In this document: positions 16,789 through 27,477 of the stretch, piece after piece
How positions within the stretch are numbered: the first letter of the stretch is position 1
Layout of the letters: every line of letters starts with the position of its first letter
Origin: Stutzerimonas stutzeri
GTDB lineage: Bacteria; Pseudomonadota; Gammaproteobacteria; Pseudomonadales; Pseudomonadaceae
NCBI RefSeq assembly: GCF_024448895.1
Contig: NZ_JAMOIC010000005.1
Coordinates: forward strand, 124,001-188,000
Direction of reading: 5' to 3'
DNA: 64,000 nucleotides
Program-made: the position numbers and the translations under genes
Notes under the pieces: generated by a model
The model's input: the letters and a program-made list of their open reading frames with translations, nothing else
Told to the model about the DNA's origin: nothing
Database searches by the model: none

Positions 16789-17214
16789 TCAGCTTTCCAG
16801 TGTGGCGCTCAGACTGATCTGCGCGTTCAGCACCTTGGAAACGGGGCAGCCTTCCTTCGCCTTGTTGGCGATTTGCTGGAACTGGCTTTCGTCTGCGCCG
16901 GGGATCTTCGCGTTCAGCGTCAGCGCGATGGCCGTGATGGAAAAGCCTTCGCCGTCCTTATCCAGGGTGACTTCAGCCTTGGTATCTATGCGTTCGGCGG
17001 TAAGGCCGGCCTGACCAAGCATCATCGACAGTGCCATGGAGAAACAGCCGGCATGCGCCGCTCCGATCAGCTCTTCCGGGTTGGTGCCCGGTGTGTCTTC
17101 GAAGCGGGTATTGAAGCCGTAAGGATTGTCCTTCAGCGCGCCGCTCTGGGTGCTGATGGTGCCCTTGCCGATTTTCAGATCACCTTGCCAGACGGCGGAT
17201 GCGGTTTTTTTCAT
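16789..17214 (-). CDS. osmC: OsmC-type organic hydroperoxide reductase
   Basis: 141 residues, the exact size class of OsmC. The two redox cysteines are Cys57 in GAAHAGCFSMALSMML and Cys123 in AKEGCPVSKVL, at the spacing of E. coli OsmC (59/125). LNAKIPG and PGTNPEELIGAAHA are also family-typical. It reduces organic hydroperoxides in the cytoplasm and in relatives is induced by osmotic or stationary stress. It is convergent with dctP across a shared terminator. The sequence fits OsmC better than Ohr, but the Ohr/OsmC boundary was judged by eye. Confidence 0.93.
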   Translation of the reverse strand: MKKTASAVWQGDLKIGKGTISTQSGALKDNPYGFNTRFEDTPGTNPEELIGAAHAGCFSMALSMMLGQAGLTAERIDTKAEVTLDKDGEGFSITAIALTLNAKIPGADESQFQQIANKAKEGCPVSKVLNAQISLSATLES

Positions 17215-17304
17215 GATTTCTCCAGATGCTGCGAATGGATGGAAGGCGGTGCATACGAGCCACCTTGTGGGCGAGACCGCCGACAGTCGATCGCCGTACT
17301 CGTG

Positions 17305-17613
17305 CTACTGCTGCTCTGCGGCGAGAATGGCGTTCGCCAACTGCATGTCGCTCGCCTGCAGCTGCGGTTGTTCAGCGCGTACTTTCAATAGCATCGCTTC
17401 CAGATACGGCCCGCGAATGGCGCCGTCGCTGGCGACGAAGCTGCCAGCATCCTCTTGCGCGGCTGCGACCAGCTTGTCGTCACGGAAGGTCATGTACGTG
17501 GACGCAGTGGTCGCGCCCGAAGACAGGATCTGCCGGACGAAACCGCTGTCCGCCATGGCTGCGCCGAAGGGCACGCAGGTCAGGGTGATTGCCGCCAGTA
17601 TCGTTTTACGCAT
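17305..17613 (-). CDS. DUF2388 family exported small protein
   Basis: 102 residues with a clear signal peptide (MRKTILAAITLTCVPFGAAMA). The mature part has SGFVRQILSSGATTASTYMTFRDDKLVAAAQEDA and ASDGAIRGPYLEAMLLKVR. This matches the DUF2388 family, which is largely confined to Pseudomonas. No cysteine remains after processing. It is predicted periplasmic, with unknown function. It stands alone between osmC and the large sensor kinase, 90 bp before osmC in the direction of transcription. Confidence 0.85.
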   Translation of the reverse strand: MRKTILAAITLTCVPFGAAMADSGFVRQILSSGATTASTYMTFRDDKLVAAAQEDAGSFVASDGAIRGPYLEAMLLKVRAEQPQLQASDMQLANAILAAEQQ

Positions 17614-17683
17614 GATCTCTACCTCTGCTGGTTCCTTCAGTAGAGAGTGCGGCGTGGTCGGCAGAGTTCCTTGCCGCTTGCCG

Positions 17684-20600
17684 CTAGCCGCTGCGCTCGA
17701 TCAGCTGGCGAACCTTGGCGGCAAGCATGTCGATACTGAAGGGCTTGGCCAGCATGTCCATCCCAGGGCCAAGGAATTCGCCGCGTACTTCAGCATTCGG
17801 TGCATAGCCGGTAATGAACAGCACGCGCAGATCCGGTCGGTGCTGCCTGGCGATCTCCGCCAGCTGCCGGCCATTGATGCCCGGTAAGCCAATATCGCTC
17901 ACCAGCAGATCGATACGCTGATCGCCCATCAGATAAGGCTGTGCCGTGCTGCCATCGACGGCTTCGAGCACCTGGTAACCGAGTTCCTGCAGCACCTCAA
18001 CCACCAGCATGCGCACCGCCGCCTCATCCTCGACGACCAGCACGGTTTCGTCACTCTGAGCGCCTTGCACAGCCACTGGCGTGTCGTAATGCTCTTCCAG
18101 CGGCTCTGCCCGGGCCCGGTTGCGTGGCAGAAACAGGGTGATCAAGGTGCCTTCGCCCGGCGTGCTATCGATACGTACGTGGCCACCGGTCTGCTTGACG
18201 AAGCCATAGACCATAGACAGGCCAAGACCGGTTCCCTGGCCGATAGGTTTGGTCGTGAAGAACGGGTCGAATGCCTTGGCGACCACTTCGGCGGGCATGC
18301 CGCAACCGTTGTCGGCCACGCTGAGGGTGACGTACTCCCCTGGTTCGGGGCCGTCGCGCTGAGCGCTGTTGATTTGCACCGAACCGGTCTGGATGACGAG
18401 CTTGCCGCCTTCGCTCATGGCGTCGCGTGCGTTGATCACCAGATTGAGCAGCGCATTCTCCAACTGGTGCGCATCGGTATAGGCCAGCCATGGGTCTTTC
18501 TGCAGGCGGGTGTCGAATTCGATGTGCTCGGCCATGGTGCGGCGCAGCATGTCTTCCATCGACTCCACCAGCTGATTGACGTCGACGGGTTGGGGATCGA
18601 GCGACTGGCGCCTGGCGAACGCAAGTAGTCGATGGGTCAGCGCAGCGGCGCGATTGGCCGAACTCGTTGCGGCGTCGACGTAACGGCCGAGGTCATCCAC
18701 CCGACCGTTGGCGACTCGCCGTTGAATGAAATCCAGTGCGCCCAGAACACCCGTCAGCATGTTGTTGAAGTCATGGGCGAGGCCGCCGGTCAGCTGTCCG
18801 ATGGCTTCCATTTTCTGTGCGTGGCGCAGCGTCTCTTCGGCACGCTCACGTTCGCCCATCTCGACGTGCAGCAGGTGGTTGATCTCAGCCAGCTCGCGGG
18901 TACGTTCGGCAACGCGGCGTTCGAGGTTGTCGTTCAGCTCACGCAGGGCTTCTTCGGCTGTGACCTGGGCGGTGATGTCGGTGTTGGTGCCAAACCAGTG
19001 GGTTACCTGCCCGAAGTCGTCGCGAATCGGCAGTGCCCGGGCGAGGAACCAGCGGTATTTGCCGTCCTTGCCGCGCAAGGGGAAGGTTTCTTCCCAGATC
19101 GAGCCGATCGCCACGGCCCGTTTCATCGAGGCGCTCACACGTACGTGATGGTCAGGATGATGCACGGAGCGCCACCCGAGTGCGCGCATGGCTTCGAGCG
19201 TTGTGCCGGTGTAGTCGTACCACCGCTTGTTGTACCAGTAGATTCGCCCTGCGGGATCGGCCATCCAGGCGAACTGACTCATGTTGTCCGCCAGGGTGCG
19301 GAACTGCTCTTCGCTGGCGCGCAGGGCACTTTCGGCACGCATGCGCTCGTCGGCCGTCCAGGCCCGGTCCGCGACTTCGCGAATGAAGGAAATGTCTTCC
19401 TCGGCCCACTGCCGTGGCCGGTCCTGCAGCAGGATCAGCGCAGCCCTGAGGACGCCCTGTTCCTGCAACGGCACGCACACCAGACTCTGGATGCGCCGCA
19501 GCCGCAGACTTGCGGCCTGAGCGGCGGTACGCGGGTCATGCAGCACGTCGTCGACCACCACCAGTTCGTCGTTCTGCAGGTCGTAGATGAAGTCGCCGTA
19601 GTCGGCGAAGCACATGCGTTCGGTGTAGTCGCCCAGCGCGCCGTCGCTCCAGTAGCGCTCGACGGTGGCGTACTGGCCGCCCGGCTCGATGGCCAGGAAG
19701 GCGGCACGTGTCACCTTGAGCGTCATGCCCAGCGCTCGCACGGCGGCGGTGACAATGGTCACGCTGTCAGGTTGGCCGCGCAGCAGGTCGCCCAGTTCCA
19801 TCAGCACCGACTGGCGCTGTTCGGTGATCTGGCGCTCCTGAATCTGTTCCTCGAGCAAGGCGTTCATGCGCAGTAGCTTCAAGGCGGCGTTGCGCTCGGC
19901 AGTGATTTCCCTGGCTGTGCCGAGCAGTCGAACCTTGCCATCGGCATCCAGCAGGCGGCGGCCTCGATTGGTCAGCCAGCGGAACTGGCCGCTGCCCTCG
20001 TCGTACACCCGGTAGTCAAGATTCAGCTCGCCTCCGCCAACGCCATCCAGCGCATTACGGAATGCGGTGATCAACGCGCGGCGATCATCGGCATGCACGC
20101 GTGCAAGAAACTCGTCCACGGACAGCTCCGACTCGCTGGGGGCCAGTCCTGCGAGTGCCTTGAGCTGGGAATCCCAATGCACCGAGTTGTGCTCGAAGTC
20201 GTAGTCCCAGACGCCGATCGCGGCGATCTCGTTGGCCAGGCTGACGCGCTGTTCGGCTTCGAGCAGGGCTTTGCGGGCTCGCGCGCGGTCCGATGCGGCG
20301 CGGATACGCTCGGCCACTTCGCGTACCAGCGAGATGTCGGCCTGGCTCCAACCGCGCGGTTGGAGGCTGGCGAAAAGCAGAAAGCTGCCATTGGCGGACT
20401 GTTCCAGCAGCGGAGTCAGCAACAGGCTGCGGTAGCCCAGATGGTCGTGCAGGGAGCCGCAATTGCCATGGCAGTCGGCTTCGTCGAGCAGGTCTTCGAA
20501 GGGCACGATCAGCCCTTGGGTCAGCCGCAGGCGCAGGGTCTGGGCACAGCCGCCAAGCAGGTAGGGCTCGGCTCGTGACTTTCCGGCCGTCTCGGGCCAG

Positions 20601-22453
20601 TGCTGGTCGATGATCAGGCCGTCGCGCTCGTCGAGATGACCTTCGCAGATGCAATCTGCTCCCATCAGATGGGCCAGCCGCTCGGCCATCATGTCGGCCA
20701 AACCGATGCGGCTACCGCTGTCGTGCAGCCGGTCGCTGAGCTCGAGCAGATAGGACTGCTGCGCATCGCTCCGGGCTCGCTCGCTGATGTCGGTGAAGGT
20801 GCAGATGGCGCCATGCAGCACCTCGTCCCGGTAGAGCGGGGCGACGCGATATTCCACCGGAAGGCTGGTGCCATCGAGGCGGAAGAACAACTCGTATTCA
20901 ACGTGGGCTGGCTCGCCAGTCTTGGCGGTCCGCTGGATCGGGCACTCTTCTACCGGGTAGGGCGAGCCGTCCGGGTGGCTGTGATGGATTAGCTGATGCA
21001 GCTGGCGTCCGATCACTTCATCCTTGCTGGCGAAGCCGAGCAGGTTGACGAAGGCCTCGTTGCAGAGCGTGACCAGGCCATTGGTGTCGATGGAGTAGAA
21101 GCCTTCGCTGGCTGCATCCAACAGGCTGCGGGTAAACGCTTCGCTCTCGAGACGCTTGATCTCTGCCAGGCGGCGCTCATGTATGTCCTGTGCCACCAGG
21201 ACCCAGTGGAGCAAGCGGCCATCGCAATCGTAGACAGGTGCACCGCTGCCCTGAAACCAGCGCTGGCTGCCGTCTGCGGCCAGCAACGGCACTTCGAAAT
21301 TACCGGCCTGGCCCGATTTCAGCGCGCTGCGCCATTGTTGCAGGACGGCGTCGCGGTGATCCGGTGCTACGGCTGCAAGCCAGCCCATGCCGGACGATGC
21401 TTCGGCGCTCATGCCAGTGAAATCGCACCAGTAGCGATTGCAGAAGATGAGGTGTCCGTTGGCGTCGCATTGCCAGATGACCTGGGGGCTGAGGTCGACC
21501 AGCGCGCGGTAGCGCTCTTCGGCTTCGCGTATGGCGGCCTGCTCGTGCAGGCGCTCGGTCAGGTCGCGCAGGATCTGCACGAAGCCCAGATGATGGCCGC
21601 GATCATCCTTGAGCGGCATTTGCACGCCGCTGGCCCAGAAGTGACTGCCGTCCTTGCGGTGATGCCAGCGTTCGTTGATCGCCGAGCCTTCTCGCGCTGC
21701 GGTCGCCATCTCGGCCCCGGGTGCCCCGCGGGCTACGTCTTCCTCGATGAACAGGCGTGAAGCGGACGTGCCGATGATTTCATCTGGCTGCCATCCGAGA
21801 ATGCGCTCAGCGCCCTGATTCCAGCTGGTGATCTGGCCGTGAATATCGGTCGTGAGGATGGCGTAATCCACAGCGCTATCGATGATCTGCCGATTGCGCT
21901 CATTGGCCACACGGCTACGCCGCAGTTCAAGCAGCGCCATGACCTGTCGACCCAGCGCCTGCAAGTGGGCGCGCTGACGCTCCGACAGTTGACGCGGCTC
22001 GTTGTCCAGGACGCACAGCGTGCCCAGCGGAAGTCCGTCGGGGGTGCGCAGTACCGCGGCGGCGTAAAAGCCGGTCGAGCCCTTGGCCAGCGGTTCGTCG
22101 GCGAGGTCCTCGATCACCAGCGGTTCGGAATGGGCGATGGCCCTGGCGCAGAGCGATTCGTCACGGGGGCGATTGCCGTGATCGACATTCACCGAAGCTT
22201 TCACCCACTGGCGATGCCGGTCGATGAAGACGATGGCGGCGCTGGGGCTGGCGCATAGCTCGGCGGCGAGGAGTACCAGATCATCGAAGGCCGCCTCGGC
22301 CGGGGTATCGAGAATTCGGTATCGAGCCAGCGCGGCCAGCCGGTCAGCTTCATTCCATGTGTTGACTAAATTCTTGTCGTTCAAAACTTCTGCTCGGCTA
22401 TCCGTGGCGGCAAAAAAGATCGTGGTGTTCAAGCTTGTGTGACGGTCCCCCAT
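17684..22453 (-). CDS. Multi-PAS/GAF hybrid sensor histidine kinase, cytoplasmic, 1589 residues
   Basis: Domains in order: GAF (~36-165, starting after [13 protein letters not shown]), PAS (~190-300), PAS (~320-435), PAS (~445-560), GAF (~575-710), PAS (~725-845), GAF (~870-1040), PAS (~1055-1170). Then a short coiled link leads to HisKA with the phospho-acceptor His1227 ([11 protein letters not shown]), HATPase_c ([20 protein letters not shown]), and a receiver with Asp1520 in [10 protein letters not shown]. There is no membrane segment or signal peptide, so it senses in the cytosol. No dedicated response regulator is adjacent. The start is uncertain because no Shine-Dalgarno precedes the ATG at 22453. 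Confidence 0.92.
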   Translation of the reverse strand: MGDRHTSLNTTIFFAATDSRAEVLNDKNLVNTWNEADRLAALARYRILDTPAEAAFDDLVLLAAELCASPSAAIVFIDRHRQWVKASVNVDHGNRPRDESLCARAIAHSEPLVIEDLADEPLAKGSTGFYAAAVLRTPDGLPLGTLCVLDNEPRQLSERQRAHLQALGRQVMALLELRRSRVANERNRQIIDSAVDYAILTTDIHGQITSWNQGAERILGWQPDEIIGTSASRLFIEEDVARGAPGAEMATAAREGSAINERWHHRKDGSHFWASGVQMPLKDDRGHHLGFVQILRDLTERLHEQAAIREAEERYRALVDLSPQVIWQCDANGHLIFCNRYWCDFTGMSAEASSGMGWLAAVAPDHRDAVLQQWRSALKSGQAGNFEVPLLAADGSQRWFQGSGAPVYDCDGRLLHWVLVAQDIHERRLAEIKRLESEAFTRSLLDAASEGFYSIDTNGLVTLCNEAFVNLLGFASKDEVIGRQLHQLIHHSHPDGSPYPVEECPIQRTAKTGEPAHVEYELFFRLDGTSLPVEYRVAPLYRDEVLHGAICTFTDISERARSDAQQSYLLELSDRLHDSGSRIGLADMMAERLAHLMGADCICEGHLDERDGLIIDQHWPETAGKSRAEPYLLGGCAQTLRLRLTQGLIVPFEDLLDEADCHGNCGSLHDHLGYRSLLLTPLLEQSANGSFLLFASLQPRGWSQADISLVREVAERIRAASDRARARKALLEAEQRVSLANEIAAIGVWDYDFEHNSVHWDSQLKALAGLAPSESELSVDEFLARVHADDRRALITAFRNALDGVGGGELNLDYRVYDEGSGQFRWLTNRGRRLLDADGKVRLLGTAREITAERNAALKLLRMNALLEEQIQERQITEQRQSVLMELGDLLRGQPDSVTIVTAAVRALGMTLKVTRAAFLAIEPGGQYATVERYWSDGALGDYTERMCFADYGDFIYDLQNDELVVVDDVLHDPRTAAQAASLRLRRIQSLVCVPLQEQGVLRAALILLQDRPRQWAEEDISFIREVADRAWTADERMRAESALRASEEQFRTLADNMSQFAWMADPAGRIYWYNKRWYDYTGTTLEAMRALGWRSVHHPDHHVRVSASMKRAVAIGSIWEETFPLRGKDGKYRWFLARALPIRDDFGQVTHWFGTNTDITAQVTAEEALRELNDNLERRVAERTRELAEINHLLHVEMGERERAEETLRHAQKMEAIGQLTGGLAHDFNNMLTGVLGALDFIQRRVANGRVDDLGRYVDAATSSANRAAALTHRLLAFARRQSLDPQPVDVNQLVESMEDMLRRTMAEHIEFDTRLQKDPWLAYTDAHQLENALLNLVINARDAMSEGGKLVIQTGSVQINSAQRDGPEPGEYVTLSVADNGCGMPAEVVAKAFDPFFTTKPIGQGTGLGLSMVYGFVKQTGGHVRIDSTPGEGTLITLFLPRNRARAEPLEEHYDTPVAVQGAQSDETVLVVEDEAAVRMLVVEVLQELGYQVLEAVDGSTAQPYLMGDQRIDLLVSDIGLPGINGRQLAEIARQHRPDLRVLFITGYAPNAEVRGEFLGPGMDMLAKPFSIDMLAAKVRQLIERSG

Positions 22454-22602
22454 GAACGGGTGGATGCTGTCGTCAATTGCAGAGTCTAGGCGGTTCGCAC
22501 GTTACCGGCGCATGTATCGGTGGCAAGTAGACCTCGGTATACGGGCAATCTGCCAGAGCCGCCGGTCCGGTCCCGAGCGGTTGCGCGTAACAGCCGATTG
22601 AC

Positions 22603-24252
22603 TTACTGGGACACGTCGAATGGGCGAGCAGGTAACGTGAGGCCGCGGTCGGCTGCTTGCAAGGCGTCCAGTAGCGCAGGGTCGCGGTGGTATACATCCG
22701 GCCGAAAGCGCGGTTGGCCATCGCGATCGGCTTCGGCTGTCCAATAGGCCAATAGTATCGGCGTTGATTCGGCTGGGCGGAATTCGTACGTCTTACCCGC
22801 GTCCAGCAGCCCGGCTACCCGGTCGCGCTCGGGCTGGGTCAGCAGCAGATCGATCAGCTGCATGACCGACTCGACTCTGACACAGCCTGAGCTGAACGCG
22901 CGTTGCGAGCGGGCGAAGAGCCCCTGGCTCGGCGTGTCATGCAGGTAGATCGAGTAGGGGTTGGCGAAGCGGATCACCACCCTGCCGAGTGGATTGTCCG
23001 GCCCCGCCGCCTGACGCAGCAGGATCCGGCCCGGGTTGTTCCAGTCGATAGTCGCCGGATCGAGCACCGCACCCTGGTAGTCCAGGACCTGCAGCTTGTG
23101 TTCCGCGAGGTAGTCGAGGCTCTCGCGGATTCGCGGCAGTTTGTCTTCACGCAGGATGGTTGGTGGCACCGTCCAGGTCGGGTTGAGCGTGAGGCGGGTG
23201 ACGTTCGACTTGATCGACGGAGTCTGTCGGGTATCGCGGCCTACCTGGCCGCGAGCCTCCCATTGCGGGCTGTTGTCGCGAAAGAAGATCACCCGGCCAC
23301 CGGCGATGTCCACCAGCAACGAGCGCGGCTCGATATCGCCGGCAAGCCAGCGGAAGCGTTCAAGGTTCACCCGCAGCTGATTCAGTCGGTCTTGTGGCGT
23401 CGCGTTCAATGCAGCAAGGGTGCCGCTGCCGAGGACGCCATCGTCCTGCAGTGCATGGCGTCGCTGAAAGCCCTTGAGCGCCTCTTCAAGAGGCTGGCTG
23501 TAGAGATTCTCGGCGGCGTCTGGCGCGATGACCTCGTCTTGCAGGTCTCCGTCGGCGCTCAGCCGTTGCCGAAGCAGTGGCACACGAGGGTCGGTCATGC
23601 CGGGACGCAACGTCTTTCCGGCGGGAATCGGAAGGTGGTCGGGCAAGGGCTCGCTGCGCAATCGCGCATAGGCCTTGCGCAGATTGAGGTACTGCTCCAG
23701 CGACGGACGCGCCTTGTTGAAGGCGTGCTCCAGCTGAGTCAATCCCTCGGCGGCGATCAGCAGCAGGCGCTCATCGGCTTGCTGTTGCGCGCTCACATCT
23801 GGGCTGCGCCATACCGGTTCGGTGCGATCTTGCGGCAGTCGGCCCTGGGCCAGATGACGCAGCGCGGACAAGTAGGCGTGACTTACGAAGATATCGCTGC
23901 ACTCGCGGTCGCGGGGATGCGGCGTGGCGGTCTGCATCACCCGACGAATGGTCTCGAGCTGATAGTCCGCTGGATCGATGCCGTCGTCCGCCAGCGCTAG
24001 AAGTTGAACAAGCAGCTCGTCGACCTGCTGATATGACGTCCACAGTGGCTCGTAGTGTTGACGGCGATAGAGCTCAGATAGCCGCTCTAGAGCGGTTTCG
24101 TCGATCTCCTCCCAAGCCTTGCCGCAGGCATTGGGCAAATCCTGCAGGACCGGCTCCAGGGAACCATCTGAAGTCAACGTCGGGTCAGCCGTAACCGATC
24201 CGGCGCCAGAAGCGAGGATGGCGAGCAGAAAGAATGTATGTTTTTTGTACAA
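22603..24252 (-). CDS. L,D-transpeptidase of the YcbB/LdtD class
   Basis: 549 residues starting at TTG, with AGGAG seven bases upstream. Order: signal peptide (to about SVTA), an LdtD-type helical region, a peptidoglycan-binding domain (~220-290, with LPLLRQ-like repeats and LQDDGVLGSGTLAALN), and the YkuD catalytic domain. The latter has His438 in YLHDTPSQGLF and Cys457 in SSGCVRVE. Family role: making 3-3 cross-links in periplasmic peptidoglycan, bypassing penicillin-binding proteins. Length and insertion in the catalytic domain match LdtD rather than ErfK-type anchoring enzymes. It is divergent from a second YkuD-type gene. Confidence 0.9.
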   Translation of the reverse strand: MYKKHTFFLLAILASGAGSVTADPTLTSDGSLEPVLQDLPNACGKAWEEIDETALERLSELYRRQHYEPLWTSYQQVDELLVQLLALADDGIDPADYQLETIRRVMQTATPHPRDRECSDIFVSHAYLSALRHLAQGRLPQDRTEPVWRSPDVSAQQQADERLLLIAAEGLTQLEHAFNKARPSLEQYLNLRKAYARLRSEPLPDHLPIPAGKTLRPGMTDPRVPLLRQRLSADGDLQDEVIAPDAAENLYSQPLEEALKGFQRRHALQDDGVLGSGTLAALNATPQDRLNQLRVNLERFRWLAGDIEPRSLLVDIAGGRVIFFRDNSPQWEARGQVGRDTRQTPSIKSNVTRLTLNPTWTVPPTILREDKLPRIRESLDYLAEHKLQVLDYQGAVLDPATIDWNNPGRILLRQAAGPDNPLGRVVIRFANPYSIYLHDTPSQGLFARSQRAFSSGCVRVESVMQLIDLLLTQPERDRVAGLLDAGKTYEFRPAESTPILLAYWTAEADRDGQPRFRPDVYHRDPALLDALQAADRGLTLPARPFDVSQ

Positions 24253-24490
24253 CGCCTCACTCCTGGCTGACCAGCTGACTGCTAGACTCCGCCGCTCGAA
24301 CTGCCGTGGCGTCTGGAAAACCAGGCTCTTTCAGGCTATTGGATCATGATCGATCAGACGATGTGGGAGCCTGTCAGGTCCCGTCTGATTTAACTATCGC
24401 TACTGTAATTGATTGCTTTGGCCTGGTAGCGAACTGGGTCGTCAACCGACAGGGAATGTTCGGAATTGGCGGCGCCGAGGTGTTCTGACA

Positions 24491-25201
24491 ATGATGAGTT
24501 CGCTACGTAGCCTCTGTATGGCAGCGGGATTGCTTCTGTCTTCCCCGCTGATGGCGGCCAGCGCTGACTATCGGCCGGTCGTGGAGTCACTTTCTCGTGT
24601 CGCCCCGACACTGGATGTTCAAGTCCTCACCCATGCGGTGGCCGCGATGCAATGCGCGGTCAACAACGGCGCAGCTCCCGCGCAACGACTGGCGGTGATC
24701 GATTTCTCGTTGCCGTCTTCGGAACGCCGTCTCTGGATCTTTGACCTTAAGCAGCGGCGATTGTTGCTCGAGGAATTCGTCGCCCATGGGATGAAGTCCG
24801 GGGAAAACCTCGCTACCCGTTTCTCCAATGTCCTGGGCAGTCATCAGTCGAGCATCGGTCTGTTCCGTACCGCTGAAAGCTATAGCGGCAAGCATGGCTA
24901 CTCGCTGCGCATGGACGGGCTCGAGCCTGGTGTGAACGATCTGGCGCGCGAGCGGGCGATCGTTATTCATCCGGCCGACTACGTGAACCCGGCCTGGATC
25001 GCGACCCAGGGCCGCATCGGTCGCAGCCAGGGTTGCCCCGCGGTACGCCCGGAAGTGGCGCGTATGGTGGTCGATAGCCTGAAGGGCGGGCAGTTCATGT
25101 TTTCCTGGTATCCGGATCAGGAATGGCTGCAGTCGTCTGCCTACCTCAATTGCGAACCGAGTCAGGTGGCCACGCTGCTGGCATCCAAGTCTGGGGGCTA
25201 G
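24491..25201 (+). CDS. Murein L,D-transpeptidase catalytic-domain protein (YkuD_2 type)
   Basis: About 236 residues, starting at the tandem ATGATG with GAGG ten bases before. The open frame extends further upstream without support. A signal peptide (SLRSLCMAAGLLLSSPLMA) is followed by a YkuD_2-like domain: VIDFSLPSSERRLWIFDL, VAHGMKSGEN, and the catalytic RIGRSQGCPAVR with Cys182. This family lacks the HxxP...SxGC(V/I)R pattern of classical L,D-transpeptidases. The predicted location is the periplasm, acting on peptidoglycan. It is divergent from the LdtD-class gene across 238 bp. Confidence 0.85.
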   Translation: MMSSLRSLCMAAGLLLSSPLMAASADYRPVVESLSRVAPTLDVQVLTHAVAAMQCAVNNGAAPAQRLAVIDFSLPSSERRLWIFDLKQRRLLLEEFVAHGMKSGENLATRFSNVLGSHQSSIGLFRTAESYSGKHGYSLRMDGLEPGVNDLARERAIVIHPADYVNPAWIATQGRIGRSQGCPAVRPEVARMVVDSLKGGQFMFSWYPDQEWLQSSAYLNCEPSQVATLLASKSGG

Positions 25202-25341
25202 AAGAATTTGTTTGCGGCCGGCTGAGGCGATGGACCGCCGATGGGTTCGGCACTGCACGGTTTGCGCGGATCCGATCCATCTTGTCTTGCTGGCAGCGAG
25301 GTGGATTTAAAAAGCGACATCCACCCTACGCCAGGCTTTAG

Positions 25342-27126
25342 CTACCTCTGCTCGCTCTGCGGGGTGACCCGGAGCACTTCTTCCAATGTGGTCAAACCTG
25401 CCGCGATTTTCTGCGCGCCGGACAGGCGCAGGCTATGCATGCCGTCCTTGAAGGCTTGACGGCGTAAGGCGATGAGATCGGTGTCGGCTGTGATCAGCGG
25501 CTTGATCGCGTCATTAAGCAGCATGATCTCGTAAACGCCCGCACGTCCTCGGTAGCCCGTGTCGCGGCATTCGATGCAGCCAACCGCCTGATGCGCATTG
25601 CTCGGCAGTGGCGCGTTCCAGGGCTTGGTCAGCGCCTGCCAGTCGTCGGCATCCAATTGGATTGGCGCCTTGCAGTGGGGGCACAGCGTGCGCACCAGAC
25701 GCTGGGCCATTACGCCGAGCAGCGTTGCGCGAAGCAGGTAGTGAGGTACACCCAATTCCAATAGGCGAGTGATGGCGCTCGGTGCGTCGTTGGTGTGTAG
25801 CGTCGAAAGCACCAAGTGGCCGGTCAGCGCGGCCTGGATAGCCATTTCGGCGGTTTCCAGATCACGGATCTCGCCAACCATGATGATGTCCGGATCTTGT
25901 CGCATCAGTGCGCGCACGCCGCTGGCGAAGGTCAGGTCGATGTTGTGCTGCACTTGCATCTGGTTGAAGGCGCCCTCGATCATCTCGATCGGGTCCTCGA
26001 TGGTGCAGACGTTTACTTCCGGCGTCGCCAACTGCTTGAGCGTGGTGTACAGCGTGGTGGTCTTGCCCGAACCGGTCGGCCCGGTGACGAGGATGATGCC
26101 GTTGGGCTGGCCGGTCATGGTCTGCCAGCGGCGCAGGTCTTCGGCGGAAAAACCCAGCTGATCGAACCCCTTGAGCAGCACTTCGGGATCGAAGATCCGC
26201 ATCACCATCTTTTCACCGAACGCAGTCGGCAGGGTCGAGAGGCGCAGCTCGACCTCGCCGCCATCTGGCGTTTTGGTCTTGACCCGACCGTCCTGCGGCT
26301 TCCGCTTCTCGGCGACGTTCATGCGCCCCAGCGATTTGAGCCGGCTGACCACCGCCATAGCCACCTGGGGCGGGAATTGATAGACGTTGTGCAGCACGCC
26401 GTCGATGCGAAAACGCACGCTGCCCTGCTCGCGGCGCGGTTCGATGTGGATGTCGCTGGCACGCTGGTCGAAAGCATACTGGAATAGCCAGTCGACGATG
26501 TTCACCACATGGGCGTCGTTGGCGTCGGGCTCCTGGTCGCTGGCGCCGAGGTTAAGCAGCTGCTCGAAGTTGCCGGTTCCGCTGATCTTCTGATCATTGG
26601 CGGTAGCGCCGCTGACCGACTTGGCCAGCCGATAGAACTCCACCGTGAAACGCTGCAGGTCGACCGGATTGGCCACCATACGCTTGATCGGTCGTTTGAG
26701 CACATGGGTGAGGTTGGCTTCCCAGCTCTTCACGAAAGGCTGGCTGCTGGCGATGGTGACCGCTGAATTGTCCACCGCCACGGCGAGGATCTTGTGCCGC
26801 TGTGCGAAGGCGTATGACATCAACGGCGTGACCGCGGCAACGTTGATTTTCAGCGGGTCGATACGCAGATAAGGCTGCCCTGCCTGCTCGGCGAGCCAGA
26901 CGGTCAGCGTTTCGAGGTCCAGTTTCTTACCGGGGCGGGCCAGGTCATCGAGTTGCTGAGCGCCGAGAAACTCCAGCGGATGTTGCTGGCTGTTTGCCGC
27001 ACTGCGGCGCTGAGTCAGGCACTGTTCGGCGGTTTCCTGCTGCAGTCGACCCTGAGCGACCAGATCGCGCAGCAGGTCGTTGAGATCGAGGAAGCGGTCC
27101 TGGGCAGGCGAATTCAACACGGGCAT
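25342..27126 (-). CDS. GspE/PilB-like secretion ATPase (orphan)
   Basis: 594 residues with the type II secretion / type IV pilus assembly ATPase layout. An N-terminal N1-like domain covers ~10-165. The catalytic core has Walker A GPTGSGKT (349-356), the Asp box around EDPIEMIEG, Walker B DPDIIMVGEIRD (~410-422) and a His box STLHTNDAPSAITRL. A tetracysteine zinc site (CPHC ... CIEC) lies before the C-terminal GYRGRAGVYEIM. It powers pseudopilus or pilus assembly at the inner membrane in relatives. No other secretion genes are nearby, so which machine it drives is unknown. Confidence 0.92.
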   Translation of the reverse strand: MPVLNSPAQDRFLDLNDLLRDLVAQGRLQQETAEQCLTQRRSAANSQQHPLEFLGAQQLDDLARPGKKLDLETLTVWLAEQAGQPYLRIDPLKINVAAVTPLMSYAFAQRHKILAVAVDNSAVTIASSQPFVKSWEANLTHVLKRPIKRMVANPVDLQRFTVEFYRLAKSVSGATANDQKISGTGNFEQLLNLGASDQEPDANDAHVVNIVDWLFQYAFDQRASDIHIEPRREQGSVRFRIDGVLHNVYQFPPQVAMAVVSRLKSLGRMNVAEKRKPQDGRVKTKTPDGGEVELRLSTLPTAFGEKMVMRIFDPEVLLKGFDQLGFSAEDLRRWQTMTGQPNGIILVTGPTGSGKTTTLYTTLKQLATPEVNVCTIEDPIEMIEGAFNQMQVQHNIDLTFASGVRALMRQDPDIIMVGEIRDLETAEMAIQAALTGHLVLSTLHTNDAPSAITRLLELGVPHYLLRATLLGVMAQRLVRTLCPHCKAPIQLDADDWQALTKPWNAPLPSNAHQAVGCIECRDTGYRGRAGVYEIMLLNDAIKPLITADTDLIALRRQAFKDGMHSLRLSGAQKIAAGLTTLEEVLRVTPQSEQR

Positions 27127-27345
27127 TAGGCCTTTCGAACGTGGCGGAGACGAAGGGCAAGCTTGCCGTTAAAACCGCGCGTTGTCTGCCTGACCGGTCC
27201 AACTTTGCGGCCTCGTCGCGACGATCGACGGATGGCGACGCACCTGAGCGAAGCGCCGACTGCGGCGGTAAGCAGTGGACGTCGCTTTTTTGTATTCACC
27301 GTGGCTCCGCTGTCAGAGCGCCATCTGATGAGTCGGTACAGTCAT

Positions 27346-27460
27346 GTAGGGTGGGCTTCAGCCCACCAGATTCTGGTGGGCGGGCACAGGTCAGGCGCCG
27401 GTAACGCGACTTTGCGATAGCGGTGGGCTAAAGCGGAGCGCCGCCCGGCCACCCTATGCT
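27346..27460. repeat. REP pair (REPIN-like)
   Basis: GTAGGGTGGGCTTCAGCCCACC at 27346-27367 and an inverted, partly degenerate partner CGGTGGGCTAAAGC...CCACCCTATGC at about 27421-27458 flank ~50 bp. The same core recurs at 33661-33757 and 39524-39588. It lies in the 351-bp gap between the GspE-like gene and the CYTH gene, which otherwise shows no gene. Confidence 0.8.
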
Positions 27461-27477
27461 GAGTGCCAGTCTCGAGC

